Positions 1-7,262 are shown, numbered from the stretch's first letter. The stretch is DNA of 10,655 bases from an uncultured Bacilli bacterium (GCA_947623645.1 CANQHK010000032.1:1-10655), one strand, 5' to 3'. The notes: generated from the letters alone by a model not told the origin. Made by a program: numbers and translations.

Positions 1-531
1 ATCTTCTTCCGATATTTTATAACCATAAGAAGCAAAGGGAGAAATCAATTCTCCTTGTACCATCTTCGCATGAAAAGCACTGCGAATATTGTTCGAAACA
101 TCCTCTAAATACCATTCATTTACAAGGCCGTTAATTTGACGGGCTTTTTTATTTCCAACATTTTCTGTATCCGCATTATCCGAAAGACTTATAAACCGCA
201 CATTCCATTCAATAAATTTATTGTGTAAATATTTTTCAATAATTTCCATATCCCTAGAAAACCGCGATTGGCTTTTACATAATACAATATCTAATTTTCC
301 TTTCTCACAATCCCGAATTAAACGCTCAAACTCTGGTCGATAAGTTCCTGCCCCCGATAAATCTTCATCGCAATATTCGTCCATCAAAACAAAATCTTCT
401 CTTCTTTCAATCTCCTCTAATAATAAGTGTTTTTGGTTTTTAATCGATTCACTTCGATCGAGTTTACTTTCTTTATTTCTGTCTTCATCGGATAACCTTA
501 AATAAATACCAACTCTTTTCTTTTCCCCCAT
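1..531 (-). CDS. Large serine recombinase (site-specific integrase), N-terminal part, cut by the window edge
   Basis: The first 177 codons are present and the frame is open to base 1. Large serine recombinases cut and rejoin DNA at att sites through a 5'-phosphoserine link and move phages, ICEs and cassettes. The resolvase catalytic domain fills residues 6 to about 140. It opens with VGIYLRLSDED, placing the likely nucleophile at Ser14. DLSGAGTYRPEFERL (57-71) is typical of the family, and KSQSRFSRDM (86-95) carries the arginines expected at the active site (R90, R93). The tail SPFASYGYKI (about 165-174) looks like the start of the recombinase domain that follows in large members, so the full protein is probably 450-550 residues. 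The ATG at 529-531 lies 5 nt after the stop of a 42-codon ORF and has only a weak ribosome site, so translation is probably coupled. The family call is firm; the element it mobilises is not visible. Confidence 0.93.
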   Translation of the reverse strand, partial: MGEKKRVGIYLRLSDEDRNKESKLDRSESIKNQKHLLLEEIERREDFVLMDEYCDEDLSGAGTYRPEFERLIRDCEKGKLDIVLCKSQSRFSRDMEIIEKYLHNKFIEWNVRFISLSDNADTENVGNKKARQINGLVNEWYLEDVSNNIRSAFHAKMVQGELISPFASYGYKISEED

Positions 532-536
532 ATTTT

Positions 537-665
537 TCACTTATCTTCCCTATCTTCTTGTATTTTTTCACAAAGAATTTTATAGATTTTTTGAGTAATT
601 ATTTTTTCTAATTCCAAATCTGTTTTTAAATTTTGTTTTTCAATAATCTCATAAATTACTTTCAT
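537..665 (-). CDS. 42-residue hypothetical protein upstream of the recombinase
   Basis: This small ORF runs from ATG (663-665) to TGA (537-539) and encodes 42 residues, starting MKVIYEIIEKQNLKTDLELE and ending IQEDREDK. AAGGAAG (674-680) lies 8 nt upstream of the ATG, a good ribosome site. Its stop is 5 nt before the recombinase start, which points to a two-gene transcript with coupled translation. The protein is charged and probably helical, with a Lys/Ile/Glu-rich middle; I see no membrane segment or named domain. It could be a small partner or regulator of the recombinase, or a leader peptide that sets its translation. No function can be assigned from sequence alone. Confidence 0.66.
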   Translation of the reverse strand: MKVIYEIIEKQNLKTDLELEKIITQKIYKILCEKIQEDREDK

Positions 666-688
666 TAAAAAAACTTCCTTTTCTATTT

Positions 689-718
689 ATTGTATTTTTA
701 TTTTCTACAATTTATGAA
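689..718 (-). promoter_or_regulatory. Putative sigma-A promoter for the 42-residue ORF and recombinase
   Basis: On the minus strand TTCATA (718-713) and TACAAT (694-689) are separated by 18 nt. The -10 matches the consensus at 5 of 6 positions and the -35 at 4 of 6. It lies just upstream of the ribosome site at 674-680. The region is very A+T-rich, so a chance match is possible. Confidence 0.4.
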
Positions 719-737
719 AAGAAAGTTTAAACGTTTT

Positions 738-2114
738 CTATTTTAAAGTTTCAACCATAAGCCCCTTATAATATTTCCAAGCAATGACACGAAATGCTCC
801 TTTATTAATTATATTTTCATTCAGTTCACCATTTTCTAAAGCTGTCTTAATTTCTTGGATACTTTTTTCATAATCCGTCGTAATGACTAAATCGTTTCCA
901 GCTAAGAGTGCTTTTACAGAAGGTCGTTCAATTGGATCCAGTGCTTTCATTGCTATGTCATCTGTAATCGAAATTCCGGTAAACCCAAGTTTATTTCTTA
1001 AAACATTGTGAACACTTGGAGAAAGAGAAGCAGGATTGGTAGAATCAATACTATTAACCGTATTATGACTAATTAAAATCGCCTCTGCCCCAGCATCAAT
1101 TCCTGATTTAAAAGGAGGCAAATCATTTTTTTCAATATCTTCATAACTTCTTTGATCGGAAGCTACATCCTTATGTGTATCTTCATTGTTTCCATAACCC
1201 GGAAAATGTTTTAAAGTATAAGATACTCCTGTACCTTTGCTTGCTTCAATAACGGTTTTTGCATAAGTAGAAGTAATATCCACTCCCTCACCAATCGTTC
1301 GACTATACATATAATCGTTTTCATCCGTTGAGACATCTACTACCGGAGCAAGATTCAAATTGAGTCCTAAATTTTTTAATAAAGCACTTTTCGTTACCGT
1401 ATCTTCCCGAATTCTTCCCATTCCTCCTTCTAAATAAAGTTCTCTTGGGGATTTAAATTTTTCTTTAGCAAGATTCGTGTTACTACTTACCCGAACAACA
1501 CTACCACCCTCTTCATCTACTGCTGTTAAAATTGGAACTTTACTTACGTTCTGCAAACTTTCTATTTCTTTTTTTACAGCATCTTCTGTTTTATCTTTAA
1601 AATCTTTTTCAAAGAAAACATATCCTGCAAACTGATTCTTAGCAAGAATTTCTTTTTGATTGGTATCCGGATAGCGAACAAGTAATAGTTGAGCAATTTT
1701 CTCATCCGTCGTTAAAGTTTTTAATTTATTATAGGCTAAAACATAATAATTTTTAAAAATTCCATCATCTAGATAGTCCTCTGGTATTCCATTTTCATCA
1801 CTCATTACTCCAATGGTTGAATAGTTGATAATTTTTCCATCTTGTTTTTCTTTATTTTTATCGAGTAAACCGGCATACTCAATAACAATTTTTTCTCCAA
1901 CATCAAATTCCAAATTTTCTTTCGAAAAAGTATAAATCGCATTATTTTTATCTCGAATCGAAAATTCATCATCCGTAACTTTCATAACCGTTGCTTCAAT
2001 CGTTGTCGTCTCCGTCTTTTTAGGACTTAATGCTTTCGTTACAAAATATCCCGTTAAGACAAGAATCAAAACAAGAGCAAACGTTGCTAATCCATACATA
2101 TTATTTCTCTTCAT
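738..2114 (-). CDS. Membrane-anchored glycoside hydrolase family 3 protein, NagZ-like beta-N-acetylhexosaminidase
   Basis: The 458-residue product has one N-terminal hydrophobic segment (about 7-27) after MKRNN, so it is probably anchored with its enzyme domain outside the cell. Residues about 36-100 form a small beta-rich segment (IEATVMKV...FSIRD...VGEKIVIEYAG) resembling an OB-like or DUF3221-like domain; that comparison is tentative. The GH3 barrel occupies about 130-450. It has AVDEEGG (198-204), LNLNLAPVVDVS (251-262), KHFPGYG (302-308) followed by EDTH (311-314), and ITDDIAM (383-389). In NagZ-type enzymes the Asp-His pair of the KHFPG...DTH loop is the acid/base and an Asp of the TDD motif is the nucleophile (here D385 or D386), so the active site looks intact. 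The likely substrate is GlcNAc-containing muropeptides or another beta-hexosaminide. GGAGGT lies 7 nt before the ATG, and the gene has its own promoter. Confidence 0.9.
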   Translation of the reverse strand: MKRNNMYGLATFALVLILVLTGYFVTKALSPKKTETTTIEATVMKVTDDEFSIRDKNNAIYTFSKENLEFDVGEKIVIEYAGLLDKNKEKQDGKIINYSTIGVMSDENGIPEDYLDDGIFKNYYVLAYNKLKTLTTDEKIAQLLLVRYPDTNQKEILAKNQFAGYVFFEKDFKDKTEDAVKKEIESLQNVSKVPILTAVDEEGGSVVRVSSNTNLAKEKFKSPRELYLEGGMGRIREDTVTKSALLKNLGLNLNLAPVVDVSTDENDYMYSRTIGEGVDITSTYAKTVIEASKGTGVSYTLKHFPGYGNNEDTHKDVASDQRSYEDIEKNDLPPFKSGIDAGAEAILISHNTVNSIDSTNPASLSPSVHNVLRNKLGFTGISITDDIAMKALDPIERPSVKALLAGNDLVITTDYEKSIQEIKTALENGELNENIINKGAFRVIAWKYYKGLMVETLK

Positions 2115-2138
2115 TTTTGTACCTCCATATCTATTACA

Positions 2139-2167
2139 ATTATATTATAAATCTCTATAAATATGAA
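2139..2167 (-). promoter_or_regulatory. Sigma-A promoter of the glycoside hydrolase gene
   Basis: On the minus strand TTCATA (2167-2162) is followed after 17 nt by a perfect TATAAT (2144-2139). The -10 ends 24 nt before the ATG and a GGAGGT ribosome site lies between them. It sits downstream of the broken ABC ATPase, so the hydrolase appears to be transcribed independently. Confidence 0.6.
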
Positions 2168-2177
2168 TCCCCGATTT

Positions 2178-2210
2178 TTATTTTTTAAAAGTTTCGTGTC
2201 TATGGAGAGG
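2178..2210 (-). other. In-frame 10-codon remnant after the ATPase stop, possible deletion scar
   Basis: Reading on in the same frame after the TGA at 2213-2211 gives PLHRHETFKK and then TAA (2180-2178). ABC permeases of the SsuC/TauC type often end in a short basic tail after a Pro-Trp-His-like motif, so this could be the end of a lost permease, or of the ATPase itself. It is too short to prove either. Confidence 0.35.
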
Positions 2211-2636
2211 TCAACCAACTCTTTGCCTCATACCACCCGATAAGCTATCTGGATATTTATTTTTAAATTCTTTTAACCCATACGTATCTAAAAGTTCAAT
2301 CACTCTATTTTTACTTTCTTCTGTTAAACTTTTCGTAACTTTTAAACCGATTAGGCAATTATCTAAAATGGTAAGCCATGGAAATAAAGAATCTTTTTGC
2401 AACATATACCCCATTACTAAGTTCTTTTTTCGAACTTCAATATCTCCACTCGATTTGGGCTCTAGATTTGCAAGAATCGATAAAATGGTACTTTTTCCAC
2501 AACCAGAGGGCCCTACAATGACTAGAAACTCTTTATCATAAATATCCAAAGTTACATCTAAAACGGCATCGATTTCGCCATCTTTATCATGGTATACTTT
2601 CTTCAAATGATTGATTTTTAATAAGGGACTTTTCAT
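2211..2636 (-). pseudogene. Truncated ABC transporter ATPase (SsuB/TauB/ThiZ type)
   Basis: The 141-residue product matches the first half of an ABC importer ATPase; intact members are about 240-260 residues. Walker A is GPSGCGKST (42-50), the Q-loop glutamine is in GYMLQKDSLFPW (76-87), and the signature is LSGGMRQRV (132-140). One glycine and a TGA follow immediately, so Walker B with its catalytic glutamate, the D-loop and the switch histidine are all missing. The protein could bind ATP but should not hydrolyse it. The ATG is 1 nt after the stop of the binding-protein gene, so translation was coupled. The missing permease points to an internal deletion rather than a point mutation. A recent stop alone is unlikely, because the bases after it do not continue the family sequence. 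An assembly error is the other possibility. Confidence 0.82.
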
Positions 2637-2637
2637 C

Positions 2638-3621
2638 TTAATCCGCTTGGTAAATCAAATCATTATAATCAACCATTTTCTCTAAATCACCAGATGCTTT
2701 CATAATTTCTTGTAAATGGTTGAATGATTCTTCTGTAAATGTTGTCGTTTTTGGCCATGCATCAATACTTCTGTATCTTGCAATAACCTTTACTAAATCA
2801 TTTAAAGAAGTGTCTGGGAAAAATTGTAAAATAGAGGATGCAACCTCTTCATCGGTACTATTATGGACAAAATCCAAACCTTTTTGCAAAGCTCTAGTAA
2901 AGCTTTCAATAACATCTTTGTTCTTTTCAATAAAACTAATTCGAGCACTATAAGAAGTATATGGAACAACTCCTCCTAATTCTCCTACACTCGCAACAAC
3001 ATATCCATATCCTTGTTGTTCTACTTCTAAAGCCGTTGGTTCAAACAAAGTAACAAAGTCCCCTTGCCCACCAATAAAGGCTCCACCCATTGCTGCAAAG
3101 GCAATCGAAGTATCGATGTTTAAATCTTTTTTAGGATCGATTCCATTTTGACGAAGAGCCCATTCGAAAGTCATTTCCGGCATTCCTCCAGCACGTCCTC
3201 CAACGACGTCTTTACCGACTAAATCTTGTAGAGTAAAGTTATCGATTTTCTCTCGAGATACGATAAAAGAACCATCTTTTTGCGTAATTTGTGCAAATGT
3301 TTTTAGGTAGTCTTTTTCTCCACCCTCATAAACATAAATCGTGGCTTCACTTCCAGAAAATCCGATATCTGCATCTCCTGATAAAACAGCTGCTGCTACT
3401 TTATCCGCACCGGGCGTTAATACAAGTTCAAGTTCAAGTCCTTCTTCTTCAAAGTATCCTTCACTAATTGCTGCATAACCGGGAGCATAAAAGATGGTAT
3501 GAGCAACTTCTGCAACCGTAAGTTTTCTTAGATTGTTCTCTTCTTTTTGACTCTTAAAAATGATAAAGCTTCCTGCTAAAAAGACAACAATCACAACAAA
3601 TACACTTAAAATTTTTTTCAT
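2638..3621 (-). CDS. ABC transporter substrate-binding protein, NMT1/SsuA/TauA-like
   Basis: The 327-residue protein starts with a signal-like segment (MKKILSVFVVIVVFLAGSF) and continues as a periplasmic-binding-type fold. Diagnostic stretches are HTIFYAPGYAAISEGYFEEE (41-60), the strand LELELVLTPGADKVAAAVL (62-80), SGDADIGFSG (81-90) and VGGRAGGMPEM (140-150). This family delivers small organic ligands such as sulfonates, taurine, nitrate or thiamin-pyrimidine precursors to a permease; the ligand cannot be read from sequence. The usual Gram-positive lipobox Cys is absent: the segment reads FLAGS with Ser18 where L-A-G-C is expected, so lipid attachment seems lost and the segment would act as an uncleaved anchor or be cut by another signal peptidase. 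A strong AAGGAGG ribosome site precedes the ATG. It is the first gene of a transporter operon whose ATPase is broken and whose permease is missing, so import by this set alone is doubtful. Confidence 0.88.
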   Translation of the reverse strand: MKKILSVFVVIVVFLAGSFIIFKSQKEENNLRKLTVAEVAHTIFYAPGYAAISEGYFEEEGLELELVLTPGADKVAAAVLSGDADIGFSGSEATIYVYEGGEKDYLKTFAQITQKDGSFIVSREKIDNFTLQDLVGKDVVGGRAGGMPEMTFEWALRQNGIDPKKDLNIDTSIAFAAMGGAFIGGQGDFVTLFEPTALEVEQQGYGYVVASVGELGGVVPYTSYSARISFIEKNKDVIESFTRALQKGLDFVHNSTDEEVASSILQFFPDTSLNDLVKVIARYRSIDAWPKTTTFTEESFNHLQEIMKASGDLEKMVDYNDLIYQAD

Positions 3622-3643
3622 ATTTCCTCCTTCTATACAATTT

Positions 3644-3649
3644 ATTATA
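3644..3649 (-). promoter_or_regulatory. Possible -10 element of the substrate-binding-protein gene
   Basis: A perfect TATAAT on the minus strand lies 22 nt before the ATG, with the ribosome site between. No convincing -35 is found 16-18 nt upstream; the best hexamer at 17 nt is ACACCA. It follows the terminator at 3697-3721, which supports a new transcript starting here. An activator-dependent promoter would also fit. Confidence 0.4.
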
Positions 3650-3696
3650 TGATGGAGGCAAAAATCTGGTGTTTTGAAATAATCGAAATTCTAAAG

Positions 3697-3721
3697 AAAA
3701 AAAACTAACTTTCGTTAGTTT
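3697..3721 (-). terminator. Rho-independent terminator of the tsa operon
   Basis: On the minus strand AAACTAAC pairs with GTTAGTTT around a GAAA tetraloop (8 bp stem), followed by a run of T. The left arm contains the TAA stop of the preceding gene (3717-3715), so the last gene of the operon ends inside its own terminator. Confidence 0.85.
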
Positions 3722-4695
3722 CTACCTTGATTATTCTTAATTTCTAAAAAATCTCTAAGCTTTAACCAGGCATCAAATAAAGGAGTCATTTCTGTATCTA
3801 TTTTATAATCCATTTTAAGTTCAGGAATTAAATATTGACATCTTAAAAAGCAGTCGGTTGATGTGAAGGCAATTTTTTCTGGGTATCTCTGAAGTTTTAA
3901 GAAAGCCGATAATAAATAGTTTGGTACATCATCTAAATCTTTGTGAGCAATTGCTTGGGCATCTAAAAGATTTCCAGAGTCTAAATCCATAATCATTAAC
4001 AACAAACTATATTTTTGTTCTTCTTGATTGTAGAAAGGGCCATAAAAGAGTCCTACACCAAAAGTTCCCTTTTGACTAAAAATAAGTACCTTATTTAAAA
4101 TTTCTTCATCAATTTTATTAGATTCCACTCTAATTAAATGTCCTGATGGATAGACTTTTTTCTCATAAGTTACTTCATCTCCTCGAACAGTAAAAGCATA
4201 TTTTTCATCAATTTTTGCTTGTTCTGGAAACTTTACAGGATTCTTTTTCAAATAATCAACAATTTTTAAAAGATCTTTCATAATTGGAATCAAACTTTTT
4301 GCTTCTTCTTCAGAAATAAGTTTAATAGGGCATCCTTTTTGAAGGCGAAAAATAGCTTTATCCTTTGGCAAACGATTCTTTCTTGCTATCTCTTTCGCTT
4401 CATTACTAAACAAATCTTCAGCATCTTCTACAACAAGTTTATAGCAAGAAACACGAAAAGGTCCATCCGGATGTTTCTGATATTCTCCGTAAGTAATATC
4501 ATATTGGTCATATAATTCGTTTTCACCTACATAAATATTAATTTCTTTTATAATTCCAGCTTGTCCTAAAAGAGATACAAAAATCGGAGTTTGATAGCCG
4601 GTAATTTCAAATATATCGTCCCCACTGATGTCTTTCCAAATTTCTGTTTTTTCATATTCCTTGATGAGTTTCAATAATTCTTTGTAATTTTTCAT
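3715..4695 (-). CDS. Hypothetical protein, DUF7309/DUF6930-like
   Basis: The 326-residue product is soluble, with no signal or membrane segment. The N-terminal half has IFVSLLGQAGIIKEINIYVG (38-57), then PFRVSCYKL and a Pro-rich switch before EEEAKSLIPIMKDLLKIVDY. This arrangement, a beta sheet followed by a Glu-Glu-Ala helix, recalls the DUF7309 domain that is often fused to DUF6930. The C-terminal half ends in a DUF6930-like segment with KIAFTSTDCFLRCQYLIPEL. I recall these families rather than having searched them, and no biochemical role is known to me. TAAGGAGG joins the tsaD stop to this ribosome site, the gap between genes is 9 nt, and the operon terminator follows, so it is the last gene of the tsa operon. 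Co-transcription suggests, but does not prove, a housekeeping or translation-linked role. Confidence 0.8.
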   Translation of the reverse strand: MKNYKELLKLIKEYEKTEIWKDISGDDIFEITGYQTPIFVSLLGQAGIIKEINIYVGENELYDQYDITYGEYQKHPDGPFRVSCYKLVVEDAEDLFSNEAKEIARKNRLPKDKAIFRLQKGCPIKLISEEEAKSLIPIMKDLLKIVDYLKKNPVKFPEQAKIDEKYAFTVRGDEVTYEKKVYPSGHLIRVESNKIDEEILNKVLIFSQKGTFGVGLFYGPFYNQEEQKYSLLLMIMDLDSGNLLDAQAIAHKDLDDVPNYLLSAFLKLQRYPEKIAFTSTDCFLRCQYLIPELKMDYKIDTEMTPLFDAWLKLRDFLEIKNNQGRN

Positions 4696-4704
4696 GATAC
4701 CTCC

Positions 4705-5715
4705 TTATTTTAGTTCCATGGTAGATTTACTATTTATAATAAGGGATGCTTTATCTCCTCTTTTGTTCGCATAATATGCTGCTGCTGCAATCATCGCTGC
4801 ATTATCTGTACAGTATTTCATTTCTGGAACTGTAAGATGAATCTGTTCCTCCTCGGCAAGATTTTGTAGAGCTTCCCGAAGAGAGCTATTTGCTGCAACT
4901 CCCCCTGCTATAATTAAGTTTTGAACAGGATACTCCCGAATCGCTTTTCGCGTCTTTTTTAAAATAACGTCTAAGACAACATTTTGAAAAGATGCAGCAA
5001 GGTCTTCTTTATTGATTTCTTCCTTTCTCTGTTCTAAATTATGAGCAAGGTTAATAACTGCACTTTTTAACCCACTGAAAGAAAAATTATAAGTATCATC
5101 ATTTAAAGGAATCGGAAGTGGATAGCGTGGCTCGCCCTCTTTGGCTAAACGATCAATCATAGGACCTCCAGGATAGGGAACATCAATCACTCTTGCAACC
5201 TTATCATAACATTCTCCAACAGCATCGTCAAGAGTCCCTCCTAATTTTTTAAAAGAATAATCTTTATCCATATAGATAAATTCCGTATGTCCACCACTTA
5301 CAACCAAACACAAAAGAGGAAATTCTAACCGTTTTACCAAATTATTTGCATAGATATGTCCTGCAATATGATGAACCGGAATTAAAGGTTTTCCCGTTAC
5401 AAAACTAAGCGTTTTGGCAGCTTCCATTCCAACTAACAAAGAACCGATTAATCCAGGTCCCTCCGTTACCGCAATCGCATCGATATCATCCAAAGTCATA
5501 TTGGCTTTTTCTAAACATTCTTCAATTACCATCGTAATATTTTTTACATGATGACGACTTGCAATTTCTGGAACTACTCCTCCAAAATTTTTATGAATGT
5601 CAATTTGCGAAAGTACTACAGTCGCAATTTCTTCTTCCCCGTTTTTAACAATAGAACAACTGGTTTCATCACAACTACTTTCAATTCCTAGTATATACAT
5701 ATCTTTTTTATTCAT
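4705..5715 (-). CDS. tsaD: tRNA N6-adenosine threonylcarbamoyltransferase TsaD
   Basis: TsaD transfers the threonylcarbamoyl group from threonylcarbamoyl-AMP to A37 of tRNAs that read ANN codons, giving t6A; in bacteria it works in the cytoplasm with TsaB and TsaE. The 336-residue length is normal for the family. It starts with LGIESSCDETS (9-19) and carries the metal-binding HIAGH (116-120), the ASKHA-fold loops VSGGHTE (139-145) and GGVAAN (271-276), and CTDNAAMIA (302-310) with the ligand Asp at D304. All expected catalytic residues are present. The ATG directly abuts the TAA of the upstream rimI gene, and the only nearby ribosome site is a weak AGAAAG-like run, so translation is probably coupled. 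Met6 is a possible later start. Confidence 0.97.
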   Translation of the reverse strand: MNKKDMYILGIESSCDETSCSIVKNGEEEIATVVLSQIDIHKNFGGVVPEIASRHHVKNITMVIEECLEKANMTLDDIDAIAVTEGPGLIGSLLVGMEAAKTLSFVTGKPLIPVHHIAGHIYANNLVKRLEFPLLCLVVSGGHTEFIYMDKDYSFKKLGGTLDDAVGECYDKVARVIDVPYPGGPMIDRLAKEGEPRYPLPIPLNDDTYNFSFSGLKSAVINLAHNLEQRKEEINKEDLAASFQNVVLDVILKKTRKAIREYPVQNLIIAGGVAANSSLREALQNLAEEEQIHLTVPEMKYCTDNAAMIAAAAYYANKRGDKASLIINSKSTMELK

Positions 5716-6138
5716 TTACATCATCTTTCTTTCCATGAGTATACCATCTTGATCATGGTAATAATTTTTACGGATTCCAACTTCTTGAAAACCATATTTT
5801 TTATATAAGTGGATTGCTTTTTCATTATCCATTCTTACTTCTAAAGTAATATTTTGTACCTTGCTTTCTCTTGCTAATTCTAACATATAATCGAGCATCT
5901 TTTTACCGTATCCTTGATTTTGTTTTTCTTTTAAAACTTCGATTTGAATGAGTTCCATTCTCTCATACAACAAATCCAAAATGAGGTATCCCACAATTTT
6001 AGAATCATCCTCTTCGATTTTGTAGAGCTTTCGAAAAGGATTTTCTTCTTGATAAAAGAAATCCACAGTTTTTTGTGGAAAAAGTTTTTGGAGTTCTTGA
6101 TGACTGTTGATATCTTTTTTGGTTACTTCTTCAATCAT
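5716..6138 (-). CDS. rimI: RimI-like GNAT N-acetyltransferase
   Basis: The 140-residue product is a single GNAT domain of normal RimI length. The acetyl-CoA pyrophosphate loop is QNQGYGK (73-79), and motif B includes LEVRMDNEKAIHLYKKYGF (99-117), followed by the YYHDQDGILM end typical of RimI. RimI acetylates the N-terminal alanine of ribosomal protein S18 in E. coli, and related enzymes act on other protein N-termini; the substrate here is inferred from family and context. The gene sits between tsaB and tsaD, a common order in Bacillota. Its ATG overlaps the tsaB stop by 4 nt (ATGA), so translation is coupled. Confidence 0.9.
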   Translation of the reverse strand: MIEEVTKKDINSHQELQKLFPQKTVDFFYQEENPFRKLYKIEEDDSKIVGYLILDLLYERMELIQIEVLKEKQNQGYGKKMLDYMLELARESKVQNITLEVRMDNEKAIHLYKKYGFQEVGIRKNYYHDQDGILMERKMM

Positions 6139-6779
6139 TCGGTTTGAATTCCTTGATTTTCTTCTGCTTCTGTTCTTTTTAAATATTCTGGATTTACAGC
6201 ATGAGGATTTAAAGGCGTACGGTTTTGAAATGTCTCTACAATTTTTTCAATATCAGGAATATAACTTACGTGTTCTAGAGAAAGAGCATCATTGGTAATG
6301 AATTTATAAGGACGAATCAAACTGTTTGCAGCTTCGACCAAAGTTTCTAAACGAATGTATTGATTCTTTAAAACAACTTGATTTTCTTGGTCGTAAATTC
6401 CTGCAAAAACATATCCACGTCTAGCATCGATGAGTGGTACTTTATAAATTTCTTCTTTTAAAGAAACGGCCATTGCTTCCAAACTATTGATCGTAATGAT
6501 TTCTTTATGAAGAGCCCACGCATAGGTCTTGGCGATGGTAATTCCAATACGAATTCCTGTAAAAGACCCTGGACCATTTACTACCATAATCCGATCAATT
6601 TCTTCCGGTTTAATCGATGAATTTTCGAGCATCTTAGCAATTTTAGAAAGAGCATAAGTCGATAAATCTTTTCCTAAATACTCCATACAAGACGCCTTCA
6701 ATTTATTCCCTATTAATAGACCGGTATAAAGATAACTACTCGAAGTATCTATGTATAAAGTTATAGTACTGCTTCGCAT
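6135..6779 (-). CDS. tsaB: TsaB, tRNA t6A biosynthesis scaffold and dimerisation subunit
   Basis: TsaB is an ASKHA-fold relative of TsaD that has lost catalysis and pairs with TsaD as the platform for TsaE. The 214-residue product fits the family. Motifs are LYIDTSS (8-14), the family hallmark NGPGSFTGIRIG (68-79) and LIDARRGYVFAGIYD (116-130). The start codon lies within the end of tsaE, giving a 19 nt overlap, and the end overlaps rimI by 4 nt. No strong ribosome site precedes the ATG, only an AGAAG-like run inside tsaE, so re-initiation after tsaE is likely. The C-terminal tail (NPEYLKRTEAEENQG) is normal for Bacillota TsaB. Confidence 0.95.
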   Translation of the reverse strand: MRSSTITLYIDTSSSYLYTGLLIGNKLKASCMEYLGKDLSTYALSKIAKMLENSSIKPEEIDRIMVVNGPGSFTGIRIGITIAKTYAWALHKEIITINSLEAMAVSLKEEIYKVPLIDARRGYVFAGIYDQENQVVLKNQYIRLETLVEAANSLIRPYKFITNDALSLEHVSYIPDIEKIVETFQNRTPLNPHAVNPEYLKRTEAEENQGIQTE

Positions 6780-7216
6780 AAGTCTTCGTACTTCTTTCCA
6801 TAAGGAGTTATGACAATAACTCTCGTATCTTCTTCGTCATCTAATATTTTAAAACGAATTTCGAGTCTTTCTTCTGGTAGAATATCTTGAATCATATCCG
6901 CCCACTCAATAATAGTTACTCCACCTCTGGTAAAATATTCTTCAATTCCTAAATCTTCTTTTGCTCCATCTAATCGATAAACATCCATATGATAAAGCTC
7001 CATTTCTCCTGTTGTATATTCTTTTATAATATTAAACGTAGGACTCGTAATCGTTTCTTCAATTCCTAAACTATTCGCAAAACCTTTCGTAAATACCGTT
7101 TTCCCACTTCCCAAATCTCCCTCTAGACAGATCACCATATTAGGAAATTTCTCACTTTCAATATTTTCTGCTAATTCAATCGTTTCCTTTTCACTTCTAC
7201 TTGTATACTTATACAT
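6761..7216 (-). CDS. tsaE: TsaE, ATPase of tRNA t6A biosynthesis
   Basis: TsaE is a small P-loop ATPase that binds the TsaB-TsaD dimer and drives the t6A cycle. The 151-residue length is normal. Walker A is GDLGSGKT (33-40), switch-like SPTF follows at 58-61, then YHMDVYRL (75-82), and IEWAD (103-107) carries the conserved Glu-Trp pair. This is the first gene of the operon. A promoter ends 47 nt upstream, and the ATG is preceded by a modest GAAAGG ribosome site. TsaC/YwlC, the enzyme that makes threonylcarbamoyl-AMP, is not in the window and is presumably elsewhere in the genome. Confidence 0.95.
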   Translation of the reverse strand: MYKYTSRSEKETIELAENIESEKFPNMVICLEGDLGSGKTVFTKGFANSLGIEETITSPTFNIIKEYTTGEMELYHMDVYRLDGAKEDLGIEEYFTRGGVTIIEWADMIQDILPEERLEIRFKILDDEEDTRVIVITPYGKKYEDLCEAVL

Positions 7217-7262
7217 AATTTCACTTGCCTTTCTTAATTAATGTTATTATCTATTCCCTTTC

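Noticed and set aside
2720..2953. 77-codon plus-strand ORF
   Set aside because: It lies wholly inside the substrate-binding-protein gene on the other strand, has no ribosome site and resembles no protein.
3622..3700. Possible riboswitch ahead of the substrate-binding-protein gene
   Set aside because: The -10 lies only 22 nt before the ATG, leaving no room for an aptamer in the leader, and no conserved riboswitch core is visible.
5944..6298. Two overlapping plus-strand ORFs of 67 and 63 codons
   Set aside because: They are antisense to rimI and tsaB, whose family motifs are intact, and have no start signals of their own.
6135..6779. Overlaps among tsaE, tsaB and rimI as possible frameshifts
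   Set aside because: All three proteins have complete family motifs and normal lengths, so the overlaps reflect coupled translation.
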